From positions 4,340,001 through 4,404,000 of the forward strand of contig CBDCXQ010000001.1 in assembly GCA_965223835.1 (NCBI GenBank): a DNA stretch of 64,000 nt, in the 5' to 3' direction. The position numbers and the translations under genes are program-made. The notes beneath the pieces are model-generated. The model was not told where the DNA came from. It made no database searches and saw only the letters and a list, made by a program, of their open reading frames with translations. The DNA comes from CAVYXZ01 sp965223835. Its GTDB lineage: Bacteria > Chloroflexota > Anaerolineae > Aggregatilineales > Phototrophicaceae. Each line of letters opens with the position of its first letter. Position 1 is the first letter of the stretch. Below are positions 31,528 to 39,796 of this stretch, in pieces.

Positions 31528-31857
31528 GAACCATTGTCTCCCTGAATCAGGTTATCTCGACAAAAATTGAATCAGATGACCTTCGGGCGAATCCTTGTCA
31601 ACCATCCTCGCATAATCTATCGCAGTTTGAAGATACCAGGCATATTTCAAGCAAACCTGATCTCAATCATGCATAATGTACCTTAGCGATTATACTGGAT
31701 AAAACAAATAGATCATTATCACGGTCAAGTATTTGTAAACACCTGGGTGAAACTGAATCAACGTTCTGGTTTAGCCGTCAACACCGCTGCGGTTCAGACG
31801 ATTTCAAGACCTGACCGGAATTCTATACTTCATTTGGGGGAAGAAGGTAGCTAAGCC
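31528..31857. other. 330-base intergenic region, no gene seen
   Basis: No open frame with coding character was found. A TATACT (31824-31829) with TTTCAA 16 bases before it may be a weak promoter for the next gene, and AAGAAGG precedes its start. The rest shows nothing clear. Confidence 0.4.
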
Positions 31858-32241
31858 ATGAACATCAGACTTGAGTGGGATAATCCAGAACAAACTATCC
31901 TGCGCCAGGTATTTGTAGGTAAATGGAACTGGACGCAACTCAATGAAAGCTTAGAGGAAATCATCAAACATCTGGATGCTGCCGACGTGCCGATTGATAT
32001 TATCGCGGATTTGCGCCAAAGCAGTCCCATGCCGTCCGGAGCGACCCCACATTTTCACCGCATCAATAAATTGCTTAACCATCCGCAATTTGGCTTATCA
32101 TTGATTCTGGGTTCGGATATGATCATTCGCACCTTTGCCGGACTTTTGCTACGGGTTTATCCCAGACTCAACCATAAGATTAGGTTTGCGGCCACAATTG
32201 AAGAAGCGCATTCAATTGCTCAAAAGGAAAGAAGCGGCTGA
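31858..32241 (+). CDS. STAS/SpoIIAA-like small protein, function unknown
   Basis: A 127-residue soluble protein with no catalytic motif. It begins IRLEWDNPEQTILRQVFVGKWNWTQLNESLEEI, continues VPIDIIADLRQSSPMPSG and ends RLNHKIRFAATIEEAHSIAQ. The alternating strand-helix pattern (strand, FxGxWxWxxL, helix, strand IIADLR, helix, strand, helix) fits a SpoIIAA/STAS-like fold, seen in small proteins of Chloroflexota-like genomes. The fold assignment is an inference from pattern, not a confirmed family hit. It stands alone, with AAGAAGG before the ATG. Confidence 0.6.
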   Translation: MNIRLEWDNPEQTILRQVFVGKWNWTQLNESLEEIIKHLDAADVPIDIIADLRQSSPMPSGATPHFHRINKLLNHPQFGLSLILGSDMIIRTFAGLLLRVYPRLNHKIRFAATIEEAHSIAQKERSG

Positions 32242-32368
32242 CTGTTCCTCGGTCCCACCGCAAGCGGGCAACATCGCTAAAGATCATCGCGTTCCAATCC
32301 GGTGGCCTAGACATCATCGTAGATCGTGAACGACGAAATTTCTACGCTACCATAATTTATACTCACGA

Positions 32369-32527
32369 TTACAACAAGATATGCATCGCTTTTAGACGGT
32401 TACTTCGCAGCGGGCCGAATTGCGCACGGTTTTGCCAGTTCGCATAGGTGTCGCCAGCACAATCCACATAGAGATCCTGTCGCACCCGGATGAAGCCTCG
32501 AATGTGAGTTTTGTAACATTGAGGACG
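32369..32527 (-). pseudogene. Possible decayed gene fragment
   Basis: In the 424-base gap after 32241 one minus-strand frame without a start codon reads HIRGFIRVRQDLYVDCAGDT and continues with YANWQNRAQFGPLRSNRLKA before a TAA at 32369-32371. The sequence has protein-like character but is short, lacks an initiator and matches no family I can name. It may be the tail of a lost gene or chance. The rest of 32242-32665 shows no feature. Confidence 0.2.
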
Positions 32528-32665
32528 TTACCACGTTGAGCAATTCTGTTCTTACAATGGATACATCACGGTTGTTTGCATTGAAGCGCAAGGGAACATT
32601 ACAGGCGCATCATGCTACCGGAACCTGACCTTGAATTTGAGGAGCAATTTCAACAGGAGAATCTC

Positions 32666-33109
32666 ATGGTGAAAAAACGGGCTGTGCCGCTCTGGTTTAA
32701 CAGGGTGATGAAGTTTGTGTTGCGTTCTCCCCTGCATGGTATCGTCAGTGACAAAATCATGCTACTTACCTTTACCGGACGCAAGAGTGGCAAAACTTAC
32801 ACCATTCCGGTCAGTTATACACAGCAGGGTAACGCTGTAATGATGTTCACGGGCTTACCCTGGCAGAAAAATCTGGTGGACAACGCGCCGGTGACACTGC
32901 GTCTGCGCGGACGCCAAATGAAGGCGACGACTGATCTCAATACCGATGATGTGGAGCAGATTACGCCGGTACTTGCCCAGCATCTCCGCGGCAAACCCAT
33001 GGATGCTCGCATTCACAATGTCACCTACGATGACACTGGTAAACCATTGGCGGATGCGGTTGGCCGCGCTGCTGGTAATGTCCGAATGGTGCGGTTCAAG
33101 CTAGCCTGA
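32666..33109 (+). CDS. DUF385/F420-dependent nitroreductase-like protein
   Basis: A 147-residue split-barrel protein of the deazaflavin-dependent nitroreductase (DUF385) family. The core is IMLLTFTGRKSGKTYTIPVSYTQQGNAVMMFTG, where GRKSGK is the cofactor-phosphate loop, followed by WQKNLVDNAPVTLRLRGRQ. The start (32666) follows AGGAG by six bases; a CTG/ATG-led frame reaches 32612 but has no site. Members bind F420 or flavin/haem and reduce quinones or nitro compounds. The related LLM enzyme at 24775 would fit an F420-using organism, though neither proves it. Confidence 0.82.
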   Translation: MVKKRAVPLWFNRVMKFVLRSPLHGIVSDKIMLLTFTGRKSGKTYTIPVSYTQQGNAVMMFTGLPWQKNLVDNAPVTLRLRGRQMKATTDLNTDDVEQITPVLAQHLRGKPMDARIHNVTYDDTGKPLADAVGRAAGNVRMVRFKLA

Positions 33110-33186
33110 TCCAAAGCGCACAAGGTGGTCTCTGAAAAAATCCTAATGGAGAAACGAATTAGATTGCGCCTAATCTTGTAAGACAG

Positions 33187-33200
33187 CGGGCTTCAGCCCG
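33187..33200. repeat. Short palindrome in the 33.1-33.3 kb gap
   Basis: CGGGCT-TC-AGCCCG forms a 6-bp hairpin and is followed by a related gggctagagcc. It may be a small REP-like element; only this copy was noticed in the window. Confidence 0.3.
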
Positions 33201-33344
33201 TTGCAATGGGCTAGAGCCACATTGTCTAAGCGGGAACATTCGTTTTTGTGTCTCCATAAATACATACGAAAAAGTGCAAAGTACTGGTACTGAGTTTGCG
33301 AGTTTGAATTTGCCTCAACTCCCAAATAACCTTTTCGTGCGTAG

Positions 33345-33728
33345 CTAAAGATCCGGCGGAAATTCCTGCAAGGCCCACGAGTTGCCATCGGGGTCGCTGA
33401 AGTGCGCAAACTTGATGTCCCTGGGATATTCGATGATCTCGCCCACCGCAACGCCACGTTGGATGAGAAGGTCTCGTACCGCCCTGACGCTCGTCACGAC
33501 CAGGTGAAGGCCCTTGACTGACCCCGGTTGCATCGTGGAAATATCGCCTAAACCGGTACCGATAACAATCGAACAGGCTGACCCCGGCGGCGTGAGTTGG
33601 ACCACGCGCACGCTATCGCTGTGTTGCACATCATGATCACAGTTGAAGCCAATCTTGTCCACGTAAAACGCTTTCGCCCGGTCAACGTGGGCAACCGGGA
33701 CCGGCACCACCTCAAGTTTCATATCCAT
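33345..33728 (-). CDS. VOC/glyoxalase-like protein
   Basis: A 127-residue vicinal-oxygen-chelate fold protein. It starts MKLEVVPVPVAHVDRAKAFYVDKIGFNCDHD and has ACSIVIGTG, LHLVVTSVRAVRDLLIQRGV and ends KFAHFSDPDGNSWALQEFPP, the usual VOC layout. The His and Glu at VPVAHVDR and ALQE may be metal ligands. Its ATG overlaps the stop of the upstream AHSA1 gene by one base (TAATG), so the two are translated together. Substrate unknown. Confidence 0.85.
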   Translation of the reverse strand: MDMKLEVVPVPVAHVDRAKAFYVDKIGFNCDHDVQHSDSVRVVQLTPPGSACSIVIGTGLGDISTMQPGSVKGLHLVVTSVRAVRDLLIQRGVAVGEIIEYPRDIKFAHFSDPDGNSWALQEFPPDL

Positions 33729-34228
33729 TAGCGTTGCTCCCCAGTGGTCAACAGGGCTGTCATTTTATCGAGGCACTGGTTCATGCCGATTTCAGATAGT
33801 TCCACCATCTGACCGACCGTCCAGTCGTACTCAGTAATCGTCAACTCCGTTTGCTGCGGATTGAGCGCTTTGAACACGACTACATGGCGTTGATCTTGCG
33901 GGAAATCGGGCGGCATACCCACTATGACCGGGTCAACTTTATTGCCCGCTTCGTCTGCCAGGTTATGAATGTATTCAATGCGTTGCAATGGCACGATTTT
34001 TTGAAAGCGCCAGGTGCTATAATACTCCCCGTGTTCGGGTGAATGCATACCGACCAGAGCCGTGCCACCTGCCCGGAAATCAATCCCAGCCACTGAGCAA
34101 GTAAAGCCGGTCGGCCCCCACCACTGCTGCACATAGTCTGATTCAGTCCACGCTTTCCAGGCCTGCTCCACCGGGGCATCAAGAACACGTTTAATCACAA
34201 GATTCTGTTTTTCAATTGGCGTATTCAT
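33728..34228 (-). CDS. SRPBCC/AHSA1-domain protein
   Basis: A 166-residue START-like (AHSA1) domain protein: LVIKRVLDAPVEQAWKAWTESDYVQQWWGPTGFTC at the start, then VGMHSPEHGEYYSTWRFQKIVPLQRIEYIHNLADEAG and TELTITEYDWTVGQMVELSEIGMNQCLDKM. The family covers Hsp90-activator-like and polyketide cyclase-like proteins. The start is taken at the ATG with GAGG nine bases upstream; the ORF reaches 34243 without a site. It is coupled to the VOC gene and follows the AraC regulator in the same direction, a frequent trio of environmental-stress type genes. Confidence 0.85.
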   Translation of the reverse strand: MNTPIEKQNLVIKRVLDAPVEQAWKAWTESDYVQQWWGPTGFTCSVAGIDFRAGGTALVGMHSPEHGEYYSTWRFQKIVPLQRIEYIHNLADEAGNKVDPVIVGMPPDFPQDQRHVVVFKALNPQQTELTITEYDWTVGQMVELSEIGMNQCLDKMTALLTTGEQR

Positions 34229-34320
34229 GCTTATTATCCTCATCTAGATCAAACAGATTTTCCGAACACCCACATCATAATCCGATTGACAGACGATAGT
34301 CTTGTACAAAATGGCAAAGT

Positions 34321-35001
34321 TTATTCAACGACAAGCAACTGCTTGCTTTGCTGGGCGGGGGTCGTGCCCATAAACCGCTTCAGCGACCGAGTCAGATGGG
34401 GTTGATCGAAATAGCCTGCTTCATGGACCACATCGAGAATCGAAACGCCCTGCTGTAGGAGCGTGACTGCTTGCCGGGCACGTTGGAATTGTCGGATATG
34501 GCTCTGGGTCAGGCCGGTAGCTTGCAGGAAACGATAGCGCACGGTGCGCGGGGAAACGTCAGGTAGCTGATCCTGCAATGTCATCGTGACCACTGGATCA
34601 AAGACCAGGGCATCATCATGGACCAGCCTTTCAACAAATGTCTCCACATTCTCAAAATCGGGAAATTGCCAGGCCGAACCACGTAACCAGAAGGATTGAC
34701 TGCTTGCACCGGGCAAACTCGTCTCAGAATCGCGGAAACTCCTGGTAGGACGCTGCGGCATGAAGGTGCCCAGCTTGAACTTGATCCAGAGAATCTCTGC
34801 ATCGGCTCCCCAGGCGGCGGTGCCCGCAGTTGACCAGGGACCGACGACTATCATCTGTGCATGGCCCGCCTGTCGTACCAGAACCATATGCCAGTTAATC
34901 TCGGCGGGGCGAAGCGTCGAACCGGCATGGGGCGTATACCCTTGCGTAACCGATTCGATGTAGGGTGAGTCGGACGCACGGTCCTCAAAGATAATGGTCA
35001 T
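34321..35001 (-). CDS. AraC-family transcriptional regulator
   Basis: A 226-residue regulator whose C-terminal 100 residues form the two-helix-turn-helix AraC domain: SPRTVRYRFLQATGLTQSHIRQFQRARQAVTLLQQGVSILDVVHEAGYFDQPHLTRSLKRFMGTTPAQQ. The DQPHLTRSLKRFMGTTP segment is the family signature. The N-terminal part (1-125) is a diverged AraC-type effector domain starting YIESVTQGYTPHAGSTLRPAEINWHMVL. It is in the same orientation as the AHSA1 and VOC genes, which it may control. Confidence 0.9.
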   Translation of the reverse strand: MTIIFEDRASDSPYIESVTQGYTPHAGSTLRPAEINWHMVLVRQAGHAQMIVVGPWSTAGTAAWGADAEILWIKFKLGTFMPQRPTRSFRDSETSLPGASSQSFWLRGSAWQFPDFENVETFVERLVHDDALVFDPVVTMTLQDQLPDVSPRTVRYRFLQATGLTQSHIRQFQRARQAVTLLQQGVSILDVVHEAGYFDQPHLTRSLKRFMGTTPAQQSKQLLVVE

Positions 35002-35085
35002 AGTGCCGTCCTATATTGCCACTAACTGGCATAGAAGCATCTGCATTCCATATTGGTGAGTCAATCACAGTTTTGCCGGGCGTGT

Positions 35086-35658
35086 TTATCGATTGTCGGG
35101 TGCATACCGCAGCGCGACAACGCTGCCGGTAAATGTCTGGGACTCCAGCAGTTTTAAATTGAGCAACGATTCAAGTTCAGCAAACAAGAGTTTGCCTGCG
35201 CCTAAAATAACCGGATTGATATTGAGTCGATACTCATCAATCAGATCCAGTCTCATTAAGCTCTGCGCCAGCCCCGGACTGCCCAGCAACCACATGTCTT
35301 GACCCGGTTGCTGCTTGATCTTCAATAATTCGTCTTTGAGATTATCTTTGATGAGAACCGTGTTGGCCCCCTCGACAGTATCCTGCAACCGCGACACGAC
35401 AATCTTGGTTGCGTCAGCATACCAGCGTGCATGGGCCAAATCACCCGGCGTGCTGTCCGGGTTGCTCAAGGCTGTCGGCCAATAGTCATGCATCATTTCA
35501 TACGTGACGCGACCATAGATGGCGGTGTCCATCGTATCGTGGAGGGCATAAACATATTGCTGAAGGTCCTCGTTGTACACAAGCCAGTCCATCTCACCGT
35601 TTGGTCCGGCCACGTAACCATCCAGCGAAACATGCATCAAGAAGATGATTTTACGCAT
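35086..35658 (-). CDS. Dihydrofolate-reductase-like (RibD C-terminal) protein
   Basis: A 190-residue RibD_C/DHFR-like protein: MRKIIFLMHVSLDGYVAGPNGEMDW at the N-terminus, YGRVTYEMMHDYW, KIVVSRLQDTVEGANTVLI, QQPGQDMWLLGSPGLAQSLMRLDLIDEYRLNINPVILGAGKLLF and ends KLLESQTFTGSVVALRY. Start at 35658 follows AAGGAG by seven bases. The family is fairly promiscuous in annotation; a function in folate or riboflavin synthesis is not implied. No operon partner is apparent. Confidence 0.88.
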   Translation of the reverse strand: MRKIIFLMHVSLDGYVAGPNGEMDWLVYNEDLQQYVYALHDTMDTAIYGRVTYEMMHDYWPTALSNPDSTPGDLAHARWYADATKIVVSRLQDTVEGANTVLIKDNLKDELLKIKQQPGQDMWLLGSPGLAQSLMRLDLIDEYRLNINPVILGAGKLLFAELESLLNLKLLESQTFTGSVVALRYAPDNR

Positions 35659-35756
35659 CTTGCTACTCCTTATTCTCAAAATTGGAAGGTTAGTATGCAG
35701 ACCTATTTAGCCAGAACGACTGACCCAGCGTTTTTAGCAATGGCGATTGATATTCA

Positions 35757-36212
35757 TCAGATCAATTTAAGCACACCTGTTCTGTTTTGACAAGCTGATC
35801 TTTGTGACTCGATCCAGTAAATACCAGGCGCTGGATTGCGTCGCCAGCGTGTAAAGTAGCCTGAAGGATTACCCATTAACTCGAAGATCGGCTTTAGCCG
35901 GTTCTCCACCAACACATCCAGGGCTTTATCCAGTGTCGACCAATCATAGACGACCTGGTCCGTGCCGAAATCAGTCCTTGTGACCAGTTCCAGCAGATAG
36001 TGGATACGGATATAGGCGATACCACAATGAGGAATGGATGCCACATAGGTCATATTCTGGCACATGTCGGCATTCAGCAGCAGACTGGCCGGGGAAAAAC
36101 CGGTACTATTCCAGAAGTGGCGAAGTTCGCCCCGATCTTGTGCATGGTCATAATCACATCTTTCTACCTGGAGATCGCCGATGCAGATTTTAATCCACTT
36201 TGTTTTGCGACC
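35757..36212 (-). pseudogene. Decayed glycosyl hydrolase 39-like gene fragment
   Basis: An open stretch without an initiator reads IKICIGDLQVERCDYDHAQD, RGELRHFWNSTGFSPASLLL, IPHCGIAYIRIHYLLELVTR and ends KPIFELMGNPSGYFT, a pattern like the N-terminal barrel of GH39 (xylosidase/iduronidase-like). A TAA at 36213-36215 cuts it off upstream, and after GYFT the frame continues in unrelated sequence to a stop at 35757. A different frame there reads LATQSSAWYLLDRVTKI, which could be the rest of the gene after a deletion. It is best read as a truncated, decaying relic. Confidence 0.55.
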
Positions 36213-36407
36213 TTACACGACCCATTATCTTTTGCCAAATTCACCTGGCCTGCCCTTAGATTGCTCAACGATCACTACCACCATCATTAACTGTGCCATC
36301 ACACGGTAAAAATATTGTGGGGCATGATACCGGATCACAAGGCGCATATTCACCGAACCCGATATATGATAAGATTCGATCAACGATACAGAGTGATGTA
36401 ACGGATA

Positions 36408-37415
36408 ATGAAACGAAGCAAATGGCTGGTAGCTGGAATCGGCATCATCATAAGTGGGGTGCTGCTGTTGCTGGCGTTTCGCAATTTGCAACCGCAACAG
36501 GTCTGGGCCAGTATTCAACGGGCGAATTCGCTACTGCTACTGGCAGGCGCGGTTTGGTATTTCGCCGCCGTCACGGTCATCACATTGCGCTGGCAGTTTT
36601 TGCTCAATGCGATCCGGCGTGTGCCGCTGAGAGACCTGCTGCCATTAGTTTGCATTGGCTACGCAGGCAATAACATTTATCCTTTTCGCAGCGGCGAACT
36701 CCTACGCATTGTCTTACTGCAACGCAAACATCAAATCCCACTGGCCCGGGGTACGACAACGGTCGTCGTTGAACGCATCTTCGATGGACTGGTCATGCTA
36801 ACATTTATCTTCCTGGCGTTGCTCATCTCCGATGTGCCGTCGGCTGAAGTGCGCACGGTGGCGATGATTGCCGCGCCGATTTTCTTGACCGGCCTCGTTG
36901 TCTTCTTTGGGTTGGCTGCGCGCCCCAATGCCTTACGTCGTTTGTTTGAAATCGTCAGTCGCTTGCTACCGAACCGACTCCATACAATGATCGCTGGACT
37001 GGTCGAAGATGTCATTAGCGGGCTGGAAGGCTTACGCACGCCCGGCAATCTGTTGGGCACAATTATCAGTTCATACATTACCTGGAGCCTGGAAGCCAGC
37101 GTTTATTGGCTGGTCGCCAGTGCGTTCAACCTGGAAGCCAGCTATTTAACGATGCTGCTCGTAGTCGGTGTCGTCAATCTAGCGGGCTTGATTCCGGCAT
37201 CGCCCGGCCAGTTCGGGGTCTTCGAGACATTTGTCTCCGTCGTGCTGGTTTCAGCCGGGATTCCCCAGGTCACAGCGTTGGCCTATGCGGTGACGGTCCA
37301 CATGGTCATCTGGCTGCCGGTCACTGTGGTCGGCCTGATCTTCTTGCTCCAGCACGGCCTCAACTTCTCGGCTCTGACACGGGCACAACAATTGGAGCAG
37401 AAAGCACTGGGCTGA
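36408..37415 (+). CDS. Lysylphosphatidylglycerol synthase/UPF0104 membrane protein
   Basis: A 335-residue integral membrane protein of the LPG_synthase_TM/AglD2 family (PF03706-like), with about eight hydrophobic segments. Features are LRWQFLLNAIRRVPLRDLLPLVCIGYAGNNIYPFRSGELLRIVLL and VVVERIFDGLVML, then VGVVNLAGLIPASPGQFGVFETFVSVVL near the end. It is likely a lipid- or lipid-linked-sugar flippase. It precedes an FAD enzyme, an unknown membrane protein and UDP-glucose dehydrogenase, matching an envelope/polysaccharide region. Start at the ATG; no strong ribosome site is visible. Confidence 0.88.
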   Translation: MKRSKWLVAGIGIIISGVLLLLAFRNLQPQQVWASIQRANSLLLLAGAVWYFAAVTVITLRWQFLLNAIRRVPLRDLLPLVCIGYAGNNIYPFRSGELLRIVLLQRKHQIPLARGTTTVVVERIFDGLVMLTFIFLALLISDVPSAEVRTVAMIAAPIFLTGLVVFFGLAARPNALRRLFEIVSRLLPNRLHTMIAGLVEDVISGLEGLRTPGNLLGTIISSYITWSLEASVYWLVASAFNLEASYLTMLLVVGVVNLAGLIPASPGQFGVFETFVSVVLVSAGIPQVTALAYAVTVHMVIWLPVTVVGLIFLLQHGLNFSALTRAQQLEQKALG

Positions 37416-37504
37416 TGACGAGGCGTTCGATCAGGTCGTCGTAACTGCGGACATTGTGCCTATTCAATAATCATATTCGCCTATTCATGACAACGAGAAC
37501 AAAC

Positions 37505-38824
37505 ATGACCGATAAAAACCTGAAAATCGGCATAATCGGCGCAGGGGTCGCCGGGCTGGCTGCGGCCTGGGATCTGGCACGAGCCGGGCATGATGTCCAG
37601 CTATTCGAAGCGGCGGATACAGTCGGCGGGCTGGCGGCAGGCTTCAAAGACCCGGCCTGGGATTGGCACCTGGAAAAGTTTTATCATCACTGGTTCCAGA
37701 CCGATACCGACATGCTCAAGCTCATTGACGAAATCGACCATAGCGATAAAGTGATTTTTCCGCGCCCCATCACCCGCTACTGGATTGATGGCAAGAATTA
37801 CACCAGTGAGATCACGCCCCAGTCCGTGCTTATGACACTGCCGCTGAGCCTGTGGGGTCGGCTGCGCATGATCCCAGCAGGAGCATTTGTCAAACTGACT
37901 CCCTTCTGGCAAGCGCTGGAAAAAGTCACGGCGCACGATTGGTTGCAACGATATATGGGCCAGGAAGCCTATGACACGTTGTTTCGCCCGCTATTGATCG
38001 GCAAATTTGGACATCATTATCGAACGGTCAACATGGCCTGGATGTGGGCGCGGGTCGTCAAACGCAGCATTCGCCTGGGCACCTTTGCAGGCGGCTTTCA
38101 GCATTTTCTCGATTTACTGGCCGACGCGATTCGTCAACAGGGTGCAGTTATCAATCTGAACACTCGGATTGAGCGCATCCATCTCCAGGACAACAAACCC
38201 GCGCTCGACATCAACGGCACAACCCACACCTTTGATCGCGTCATCAGCACTGCCTCGCCCCAACTGATGCTGCGTATGACCGACAATCTGGCTGAAACCG
38301 CCTATGGTAAACAGATGGCAGAACTCAAAAGCATCGGCGGTCTGTGTGTCGTTTACGCACTGAACCAGCGTCTGCTAACGGATGACACCTACTGGCTGAA
38401 TCTCCCGGCGACCAGCCCCGACAAGGACAAGAGTCAGTTTCCTTTTCTGGCGCTGGTAGAACACACCAACTATATGTCAAAAGAACACTATAATGATGAC
38501 ATCATCGTCTACGCCGGTGATTATGTTCCCGCCGATCATGAATATTTCCAGATGAGCGAAGATGCGCTGGCCGAGCATTTCCTCAAGGTATTCGATCAAT
38601 TTAACCCCGCCTTCAAACGCGATTGGGTCTGCAAATTCTGGGTGTTTCGTGCGCCCTATGCCCAACCCGTGCCCGGCTTAAATCACAGCGAAAAAATCCC
38701 GCCCCTGCAAACGCCGCTGCCGGGGGTGTTCTGGGCCAGCATGAGCCAGGTCTATCCCTGGGATCGAGGGACGAATTACGCCGTTGAGATCGGACGACGG
38801 GTGGCGCAACTTGCCATGAATTGA
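37505..38824 (+). CDS. FAD-dependent amine-oxidase/protoporphyrinogen-oxidase-like protein
   Basis: A 439-residue flavoprotein of the NAD(P)/FAD-dependent oxidoreductase fold. The FAD motif is KIGIIGAGVAGLAAAWDLARAGHDVQLFEAADTVGGLAA, with GxGxxG and the Glu-(x)-Gly end. A second motif FDRVISTASPQLMLRM and the final GVFWASMSQVYPWDRGTNYAVEIGRR (C-terminal FAD-binding part) are typical. The start is set at 37505; an in-frame ATG at 37487 is possible. In such neighbourhoods this type often accompanies glycosyltransferases and acts as a desaturase or UDP-galactopyranose-mutase-like enzyme, but the substrate is unknown. Confidence 0.85.
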   Translation: MTDKNLKIGIIGAGVAGLAAAWDLARAGHDVQLFEAADTVGGLAAGFKDPAWDWHLEKFYHHWFQTDTDMLKLIDEIDHSDKVIFPRPITRYWIDGKNYTSEITPQSVLMTLPLSLWGRLRMIPAGAFVKLTPFWQALEKVTAHDWLQRYMGQEAYDTLFRPLLIGKFGHHYRTVNMAWMWARVVKRSIRLGTFAGGFQHFLDLLADAIRQQGAVINLNTRIERIHLQDNKPALDINGTTHTFDRVISTASPQLMLRMTDNLAETAYGKQMAELKSIGGLCVVYALNQRLLTDDTYWLNLPATSPDKDKSQFPFLALVEHTNYMSKEHYNDDIIVYAGDYVPADHEYFQMSEDALAEHFLKVFDQFNPAFKRDWVCKFWVFRAPYAQPVPGLNHSEKIPPLQTPLPGVFWASMSQVYPWDRGTNYAVEIGRRVAQLAMN

Positions 38825-38920
38825 TTTCCGAAGAAAATTTCACAATTATCAAGCAATTATTTACGCGACCTACCCCTATGATGAGTTTATCTGATAACCA
38901 TTATCTGGGGGATTATCCTG

Positions 38921-39619
38921 ATGGCAGCCGAACCTATGCGTCAGGCCCGTGAACTCATCAAGGCCAAACGGTACGCTGAAGCGCGGGCGATTTTGATTAC
39001 CGTTGACGACCCGCGTGCTGAACAATGGCTTGAGCGAATTGATAACCTCGCACCATCCGCTTCACAGCATCCGGTTGTGACTGAAAGCGCGGCCAATGAG
39101 CGCTTTCTTGCCAATGAATCGCCTGTCCCGGTCGAAAGCAACGCCACTCCTCCGGTGAACCTGCTCATGGCAATCATGGGCGGCGTGGTCGGCGCAGTCG
39201 TCGGCGGTATCATCTGGGCGCTTATTGCAATCATCACGGATTATGAAATTGGTTACATCGCAATCGGCGTGGGGGCACTGGCCGGTGGCGGCGTGTTAAT
39301 AGCGACCAATCGGCAACGTGGCACTCCCTTTCAGATCATCGCGGTAATGACCGGGGTCGCGGGCATTTTTGTTGGTAAATTGCTGGGGGCTGTTTACTTC
39401 TACCGCGAAATCCTCATTGAAGATTATGGCATTGAACTGGTAAATGAGGTTGGAATGGGCGCGATCATTGGCGACACCATACAATTGTTTCCTGAGTATC
39501 TTTCGGTCACACTCGAACCGATTGACCTCCTTTTTGTTGTTCTCGCCATTGTTACGGCCTGGCGAATGCTCAGCCTGCGCCGCGAACAACCCGCAACCCA
39601 GGCACCGGTTGGTGAGTGA
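38921..39619 (+). CDS. Membrane protein, function unknown
   Basis: A 232-residue protein. The N-terminal 45 residues (QARELIKAKRYAEARAILITVDDPRAEQWLERI) look like one TPR-like helical pair, then a Ser/Pro linker, and hydrophobic segments at about 80-103, 107-125, 136-160 and 195-213 rich in Gly/Ile. I do not recognise a family. A GGGGGATTATCCTG region precedes the ATG. It lies between the FAD enzyme and UDP-glucose dehydrogenase, all on the same strand, but the gaps are 96 and 177 bases, so operon membership is uncertain. Confidence 0.8.
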   Translation: MAAEPMRQARELIKAKRYAEARAILITVDDPRAEQWLERIDNLAPSASQHPVVTESAANERFLANESPVPVESNATPPVNLLMAIMGGVVGAVVGGIIWALIAIITDYEIGYIAIGVGALAGGGVLIATNRQRGTPFQIIAVMTGVAGIFVGKLLGAVYFYREILIEDYGIELVNEVGMGAIIGDTIQLFPEYLSVTLEPIDLLFVVLAIVTAWRMLSLRREQPATQAPVGE

Positions 39620-39796
39620 CCGCTTTGTCGGGGGTTGTGTTACGCTGCTCCCGGCAAAACACAATTCCCCGAAAGCCAAACTTGCCTTAAAATACAGACG
39701 TATCATCAGAGCATAATCATATTAAGGCTTGCGCAAGGTCACAACTTTACCTTTGCGGACAGCCGTTCAATTTTCAATCAACTAATTGAGGGATGT

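Noticed and set aside
31528..31857. Promoter-like TATACT before the STAS-like gene as a strong promoter
   Set aside because: The -35 (TTTCAA) is poor and the spacing 16; listed only as a weak possibility.
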